64,000 nucleotides of DNA from positions 136,721,351 to 136,785,350 of the forward strand of contig CP136062.1 in NCBI GenBank assembly GCA_032622095.1. Reading direction: 5' to 3'. A program made the position numbers and the translations under genes. This DNA comes from Siphonodentalium dalli. Taxonomy: Eukaryota > Mollusca > Scaphopoda > Gadilida > Siphonodentaliidae. The notes under the pieces were generated by a model. That model had not been told where the DNA came from. It searched no databases and saw only the letters and a program-made list of their open reading frames with translations. Below, in pieces: positions 58,418 through 64,000 of this stretch (position 1 is its first letter; the number at the start of each line of letters is the position of its first letter).

Positions 58418-58628
58418 ATAAGCTAGATCACTGGGTCTACCATATTTGATCCATTCAGCCCCACTCCGTGCATTCGGTGCTACTGCTACATGTCAAAGTT
58501 CTGGAGTAGCATTCCATATAAAGAGCTTTTGAATATGTAATAATTCCATATGGAATCCATGAACATTAACAGCGGAGTGGGGGCCGGATGGATCCAATAT
58601 GGTAGCGACTCAATGATCTCGCTTATAA
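58418..58628. mobile_element. Inverted-repeat element, about 210 bp
   Basis: CTAGATCACTGGGTCTACCA TATTTGATCC and CAGCCCCACTCCG on the left pair with CGGAGTGGGGGCCGG and GGATCCAATATGGTAGCGAC TCAATGATCT on the right. Mismatches are moderate. The loop of about 100 bp holds a smaller palindrome around CATTCCATAT / ATATGGAAT. Confidence 0.65.
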
Positions 58629-59250
58629 TCTCGCACACCAATTAGGGCACCATCGTCGCTTTCAATATGATATCATGCACTTGATTTAAGATGGATACTG
58701 TCTACATTTGACAACAATAATTTATATAATCACATTTTAAGTAGTACATTTTTGGTTTAAGCAACATTTATTTCTTCCCAAAAATATAATTAAAGTACTG
58801 CTTGTTTATGGTATATGCGGCAAAACGGCCTTTATAATTCGCTAAAGATAAATCAGGTGATTGTTAAGTTTATTCTTATGAACAAAACATTTAAATAGCC
58901 ATATTGCATGCATATAAAGCGAATGTGTTTTATTATTATATTTTTTTAGGTTGGATTATTATTTTCCTGATAAAACAGATCTGTAATCACAATTGCTGCA
59001 AAAAGGACATTTTCGATTGAAAATGATTATATTTATAAATACTTTCCCCAAGTTTGTCCTGAATTAATTTTAACAACTGGTCATATATGAGACGTTCATT
59101 CACTTTGCAACAAAAAGGTGGATATGTAGAAAATATAATCTAGTTTCCATAGCTGCCATTAGCACAAATACTGTCCAAATTATCATTTTAGTGAACTTGT
59201 TGCTCTATTACTAATATCACAATTTCGTTCAGAAATATATAATACTAGCT
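58629..59250. other. No gene recognised
   Basis: AT-rich, no open frame over 50 codons with motifs. The tract TTTGGTTTAAGCAACATTTA TTTC near 58752 matches part of the sequence near 33160. Confidence 0.45.
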
Positions 59251-59276
59251 GATGTGCCCGACTTCGTCCGGGCTAT
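59251..59276 (-). repeat. Hairpin end shared with pearl-like elements
   Basis: ACTAGCTGATGTGCCCGACT TCGTCC GGGC is the inverse of the ends of elements A, B and C (GCCCGGACGAAGTCGGG, then CTAGT). It stands just upstream of the Penelope-like coding region. Either it is the end of a further pearl-like element read from the other side, or it is part of the Penelope element's own 5' structure. Confidence 0.55.
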
Positions 59277-59369
59277 TTAGGGATCTCTTTGTGATCGCCT
59301 CTTTTTGGGAAGAATATATATAGAGCGTCTGGGCAAACTGTTGTCCGATCGGTCCAGAAACATGCCTAT

Positions 59370-60918
59370 ATGAGCGAGGTCAAGGACCATGGTAGCACAG
59401 TATGTCAGACGCACAGATCGAGTAACCTTCTGGACATTCTGTTAAAACCACTGTTACCTAATATTCCAAGTTATCTACGGGACGATATACAGTTCATCCG
59501 AACCCTACCCAGGACTGTCAAACAAGACGCTATACTAGCTAGTTTGACGTTGTGAGTCTGTATAGCACCATTCCACATAATTTAGGCTTGGAAGCTATAC
59601 GATATTGGATCGATAAATGCAGAGAATCAATAGATAAACGCTTCACAAAAGTGTTTATCACTGAAGGACTACAACTTGTATTGGAAAATAACATTTTGTT
59701 CTTCAACGACCGATTCTATCGACAAATAATTGGTACTGCTATGGGCACTAAAGTAGCCCCAACTTATGCAAATCTAACAGTGGGATATCTAGAAGCAAAA
59801 TTGCACGAGATCATGTCCAATAAATTCGACGATTCATATGCAACATATATACGACAATCGTGGAAACGTTATATTGATGACTGCTTTCTCATTTGGGACC
59901 CAACTCAAGGGGGCTTGAATGAATTCCACAATATCATCAACTCACTAAATCCGGCAATACAATTCACGATAGAAACCGACAATAATGAGTTGCCATTCCT
60001 TGATGTCCCCGTGAAAACATCAGCAGAACGAATCACGACGGATATTTACTATAAACCTACCGACACGCATCAGTATTTAAACTTTAAGTCGTGTCATCCA
60101 TCACACACCAAACGAAATGTTCCGCATTCCCTCGCACGGAGGGTTTGTACCATTGTGGACGATGTCGCGCAGAGAAACATCCGACTGGAAGAACTCCGGA
60201 CATTCCTCTTGACACAAGAATACCCGAAAAAACTAATTGATAATGGTATTGTTGCAGCCAAGTAAATTCCTCTCATAGAGCTCCGCACAGACAAAAATAA
60301 AGAATGCAATCCCGATCTCATTCCTTTTGTGGTTACACACAATCCTCGCCATCCAAATGTTATGCAAATGGCTAAATCATTGATACCAATGCTTCACAAA
60401 AATCCAAAGATGAAGCAATTGGTAAAAACTGATCACTTACTACAGAGCAAGCGACAGCCTTGGAATATAAAAAAGATTCTAACACGAGCCAAGTTTGACA
60501 GTGGTGAAAAACGAGATAAAGAAATCACCAAATGTGGCGACCCCAGATGCGGGACATGTTTCTGTATATTAACCGGGACACACTTCCTGTTAAAGAATTT
60601 ACCAGATGTTCGCCCTAATGAAGACATGGACTGCAAATCCCAAAATCTAATTTATGTTATAATATGTTCGGGGTGTAGGGAATTCTATGTTGGAGAGACG
60701 GGAAATTCCCTTGTGGAAAGAACACGGATCCACCGCTCGCAGATCAAACATCCGGCATTACGGATGATTCCCTTAAGGGATATCTCGATGACTGTGGCTG
60801 TAAATCCTTTCGGATTTTCCCATTACACAAGATGATGGAAGTTAGCAGATTCAAAAGACTTCAAAAGGAAGAAAAATTCCGGAAGCTTTTGAATCCGAAA
60901 CTAAACTCCATCATCTAA
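59370..60918 (+). pseudogene. Penelope-like element: RT plus GIY-YIG endonuclease
   Basis: The first frame gives LLDILLKPLLPNIPSYLRDD and FIRTLPR, the lead-in of Penelope RTs. A one-base slip at about 59548 moves to VSLYSTIPHNLGLEAI, whose Asp (DVVSLY) is read only in the second frame. RT continues with IIGTAMGTKVAPTYANL (59730) and RYIDDCFLIW (59866), which holds the YxDD box, then LPFLDVPVK and YYKPTDTHQYL. After a stop at 60263 the frame from 60329 carries a Cys knot (KCGDPRCGTCFCI, 60530) and the GIY-YIG nuclease (LIYVIICSGCREFYVGETGN SL, 60650; R..H at 60720). A further frameshift near 60786 leads to the C terminus DDCGCKSFRIFPLHKMM, which ends at 60918. Only three breaks make it the best preserved retroelement in the window. 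Such elements insert as tandem, partial copies; no long direct repeat was noticed. Confidence 0.85.
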
Positions 60919-61104
60919 TCATGGCATCATCTACCAACCTCCCGGAAGTGACGCCACAATACAAAATAAAAATGGCGGAACCTGAAAATCGGACCTGAAG
61001 CCGTGAAAGGCCTAGTTTTAAAGCCAAATGATGTGTTTGTGTTTTTAATCACATGTTATCTATATATACCACTGTACGTTTGAACTTTCTACTATTCTAT
61101 ATAT

Positions 61105-61770
61105 ATATATTGTGGATGGTCTCCATGTGACTGGGATTCTGATTTGGTCAAATGATGTCGCCGGGTTGAAAAGGGGCCAAGCTTGGGGCATAACTTTTTC
61201 CGTTTATAGTAATTCTTAAAACATCTTCTCAAGAACCATTGGGGCTATTTAGCTTATATTTGATATGGAGGGTCTTTGAGTGACAGGGATACTGATTTGT
61301 TCAAGAGAGCCAGGGACATAACTGTCTATCCATAGTAGTTCTTAAGATGTCTTCTTATCAAGAACCATCATGCCTATTCAGCTTATATATGGTAGGAGAA
61401 TCATTGGGTGACTGGGATTCAGATTGGTTCAAAAGAGGTCACCAGGTCAAATTGGGTTGGAGCCAGGTTTATAACTCGTTCCCTCTATAGCATTTCTTAA
61501 AACACCGTCTCAAGAACAATCAGGCCTATTCAGCTTATATTTGATAAGGACCATTGTGTGACTGATTCAGATGTGTTAAAATTAGGTCACTTTGTCCAAT
61601 ATGGGCGGAGCCAGGGACTTAACTATTGTCGTCAATAGTTATTCTTAAAACATTTTCTCAAGGGCCATCAGTCCTGTTTAGACTATATATAGTATGGAAG
61701 GTCCTTGGGTTAGATTTGTTAAAATGGGTCTGACCAGTCAAGAAATTGCGTTTTGGTGTGTAGGGTCCAT
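61105..61770 (+). repeat. Tandem repeat of ~130-150 bp units
   Basis: Five units, each with TTCAGCTTATATTTGATA, GGTCTTTGRGTGAC, GGGATWCTGATTTGGTTCAA, GAGCCAGGGACATAACT and TTCTTAAAACATCTTCTCAA GAACCATC. Starts are near 61110, 61257, 61387, 61537 and 61685. Unit identity is low to moderate, so the array is old. It follows the Penelope-like coding region after about 190 bp. Confidence 0.7.
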
Positions 61771-63090
61771 GGAAAGTTGGGAATAAAATATGTTTGAATG
61801 GGGTCGGCCTTTAAAAAAGGAAGAGGGCATGTCAGGTTGGATGCATCACTTCCAATCTAAGGGGATGTGTAAGGGAATTTTACGAACTTAGGTGTATGTT
61901 TGCTCCAGTTGGGATGGGACATCATAAGGACTATGTTGGGGGGTCGGGCTTGCAGTTTAAAGTTTCAAGGTCGACACTCAACTGCGCAACGGAGACCATC
62001 AAGCGACGTCCCTATATGTACTAACTGTTGTGATCTTCAGAGTCCGAGTATTCTCAGTCTTTACAGTCAGGCGAGTGACTCAACAGTCATCAATTGATTA
62101 TCTTCTATAAATAGTCCACGGCTGCGACCTTACATTGTGCCAGTAGCCTTTTAACCAAACCCTAAGAGTCGCAAAGCATCATATTCCCTCAATCCATTGT
62201 GCCATAAGCCACTCTATATTCATAATATTACACACTGCCTGATAGCACAGCCATTCTGCCACACGTACCCCACTGTCTTTTAGCGGACATATCCCATCAG
62301 TCGAGGGTTTGCTTGAGCATTTGAATGAGACAATGAAAAAGATGCAAACATTGTGGTTGTTCGAGTCATTTGCCAGCCGGGTTTTGTAAAAGGTCCATGC
62401 TATCGGAGAAAGTTCAATATATCCCATATTTCAATTAAATGCCTACAAATGATAAAAGTATAAGGGGGTAATGTTGACATAGATTATGTTGACCTGAACT
62501 TGATCAATCTCATCCCATCCGGGTAACCACCTCCAACAATGTTCAGCTTGAGGTCACTCGACCAATATGCCAAGTTTCATGCTTTAGATACTATAGTCGC
62601 GATGCTTAAGGGACCCCGTTTTCTGTAAGGATTAGGAAATACATTCCATACGGGACCCCGCTGTATGTAAGAAATAGGAATGTGCATTGATCCCAGTTAG
62701 ATGTGAGCATAGGTTAAAATTGGCATCATAATTCCTCTCTGTAATATTGACTCTGCATGGTCGTGTTTTAAAATATATCCTAATTTTGCTCCAGAAACCA
62801 TCACCCCATTAGTAACCTTGACAACTGTGGACTATCCTGATTGGCTGAAAACATTAGGGCACTAATATGCAGGCTTGCTATATTTGAAAGATAATACGAC
62901 TCCCCCATCGGATACCACATCCCAAAAGTTGCTTCTATAACTAATCATCCTATATGTGAAGTTTCGTGCTTTAGTATATACAAACATAATCATACAATCG
63001 TGTTTATTTGGGTCCGTTGATCCCTTAATTTGGAGTTGGATCGTGACTTTTGTATTTGAATAACTGCAAGGCTTATCTGGTTTCCACAGT
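61771..63090. other. No gene recognised; small local repeats
   Basis: Short frames at 61900-62097 (plus) and 62179-62427 (minus) have no recognised motif. GGGACCCCG is repeated at 62610 and 62660, each followed by TGTAAG and a TAGGAA box, a local duplication of about 47 bp. Confidence 0.5.
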
Positions 63091-64000
63091 GGGCTTTTTC
63101 AACGTTTCTCCAAATATTTTATGTCGTTGCCATATTTAATCCTGATACACGCAGCCACCCCCTCCCCATTCATAAAGTTTCCACCATAACTAAGGAACAT
63201 GTTTGTGAAGTATAGTGCTTTAGTTACTAAATTCACAAAATTGTGTTTATTTTGGTCTGATGGTCTCTAAAGGGTAATGTATTTTGATTTAAGTACTGCC
63301 TCAAATACTATAAAACTTATAATGTGAATAAATATAAACTATAAATGTTGAGACATGTTGACCGTGATCGTCTTGTATCAATTATATCATACAAATTGAA
63401 CGTGGTGATGGGTTCAAATGTTTTGTGTATTATGAAGGGGATTGCTTTTATGACTAATACATGTGCTGGGGGTAGTGGAATATGAGACAATTTCTAAAAT
63501 ACATATAATTACATTTTTCCAATTACCTTGACCTTCGAAATTGACCTAGACCCTATATGTACTATGGCAGCCTGTTTGATGGACCATTAATGACACTATG
63601 AGTTCACATCATTTCTTCAAACACAAGGCTCGTCGGGTTACCAACAGTGGGCTTTTTCAACATTTCTCCAAATATTTGATACCGTTGCCATGGAAACCAG
63701 ATTTTATCCTGATGGTTTTGTGTATTATGAAGGGGATTGCTTTTATGACTAATACATGTGCTAGGGGTAGTGGAATATGAGACAATTTATAAAATATGTA
63801 TAATTACATTTTTCCAATGACCTTGACCTTAGCAATTGACCTAGACCCTATATGTTCTATGGCAGTCCGTTTGATGGACCATTAATGACACTATGAGTTC
63901 ATATAATTTTTTCAAACACAAGGCTCATCGGGTTACCAACAGTGAGCTTTTTCATCTTTTCTCCAAATATTTGATGCCGTTGCCATGGAAACCAGATGTT
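63091..64000 (+). repeat. 295 bp tandem repeat running off the window end
   Basis: TTTTGTGTATTATGAAGGGG starts at 63421 and again at 63716, a period of 295 bp. Each unit contains ACTAATACATGTGCT, GACCTAGACCCTATATGT, ATTAATGACACTATGAGTTC A, ACACAAGGCTC and TTTCTCCAAATATTTGAT, CGTTGCCATGGAAACC. A diverged partial unit lies at 63091-63300 and an inverted copy at 58030-58300. The second full unit is cut by the window edge. Frames seen inside (63598-63780) are not a gene. Confidence 0.8.

Overview
The window reads as nuclear DNA of an invertebrate animal, most likely a marine mollusc. It is AT-rich and gene-poor, and almost everything recognisable is transposable-element debris. Three things point to a mollusc: an intact opine (octopine/tauropine/strombine-type) dehydrogenase gene, repeats built like the bivalve 'pearl' elements (a short core tandem, and a GC hairpin followed by CTAGT), and LINE, Penelope, Gypsy, PIF/Harbinger and piggyBac-like remnants of kinds common in mollusc genomes. 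I see no bacterial gene organisation, rRNA, convincing tRNA or CRISPR array.

Layout. 0-14 kb: repeats only (hairpin MITEs, two adjacent pearl/Helentron-like elements at 5.0-6.2 kb, a LINE 3' scrap, a palindromic GCGCTTAAGCGC satellite, a PIF/Harbinger-like element). 14.17-15.38 kb: the one intact gene, a 401-codon opine dehydrogenase in a single coding exon, with a good 3' splice site 9 bp before its ATG. 16-22 kb: a cluster of small inverted-repeat elements, several with TTAA ends (piggyBac-like) and one with a TAA target duplication (PIF/Harbinger-like), including one TTAA element nested in another. 24.9-26.8 kb and 36.9-40.8 kb: two blocks of one mosaic inverted-repeat family. 27.1-31.5 kb: a decayed multi-copy gene with Cys/His motifs, invaded at its 5' side by a TTAA MITE and split in the middle by a 2.55 kb foldback element. 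34.3-36.4 kb: a minus-strand Gypsy pol remnant that has lost most of reverse transcriptase, RNase H and integrase. 42.6-43.5 kb: another pearl-like element and a long AT/GT microsatellite. 44.28-49.36 kb: a 5.1 kb foldback element whose arms carry inverted arrays of short and ~152 bp tandem units. 49.4-57.7 kb: LINE territory, with a CR1-like ORF1 remnant (viroplasmin-like, PHD-like and SGNH-like parts), a FLYWCH fragment, one LINE 3' part on the minus strand and one nearly full-length EN-RT region on the plus strand. 59.3-60.9 kb: a Penelope-like element (RT plus GIY-YIG endonuclease). 61-64 kb: tandem and dispersed repeats.

Only the dehydrogenase looks functional; it would work in cytosolic anaerobic glycolysis. 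The other coding signals carry stops and frameshifts. The main biological interest is the layered insertion history and the large foldback elements at 28.2-30.7 and 44.3-49.4 kb, which are structurally distinctive. All element classes were assigned by eye from motifs and ends, without any database search.
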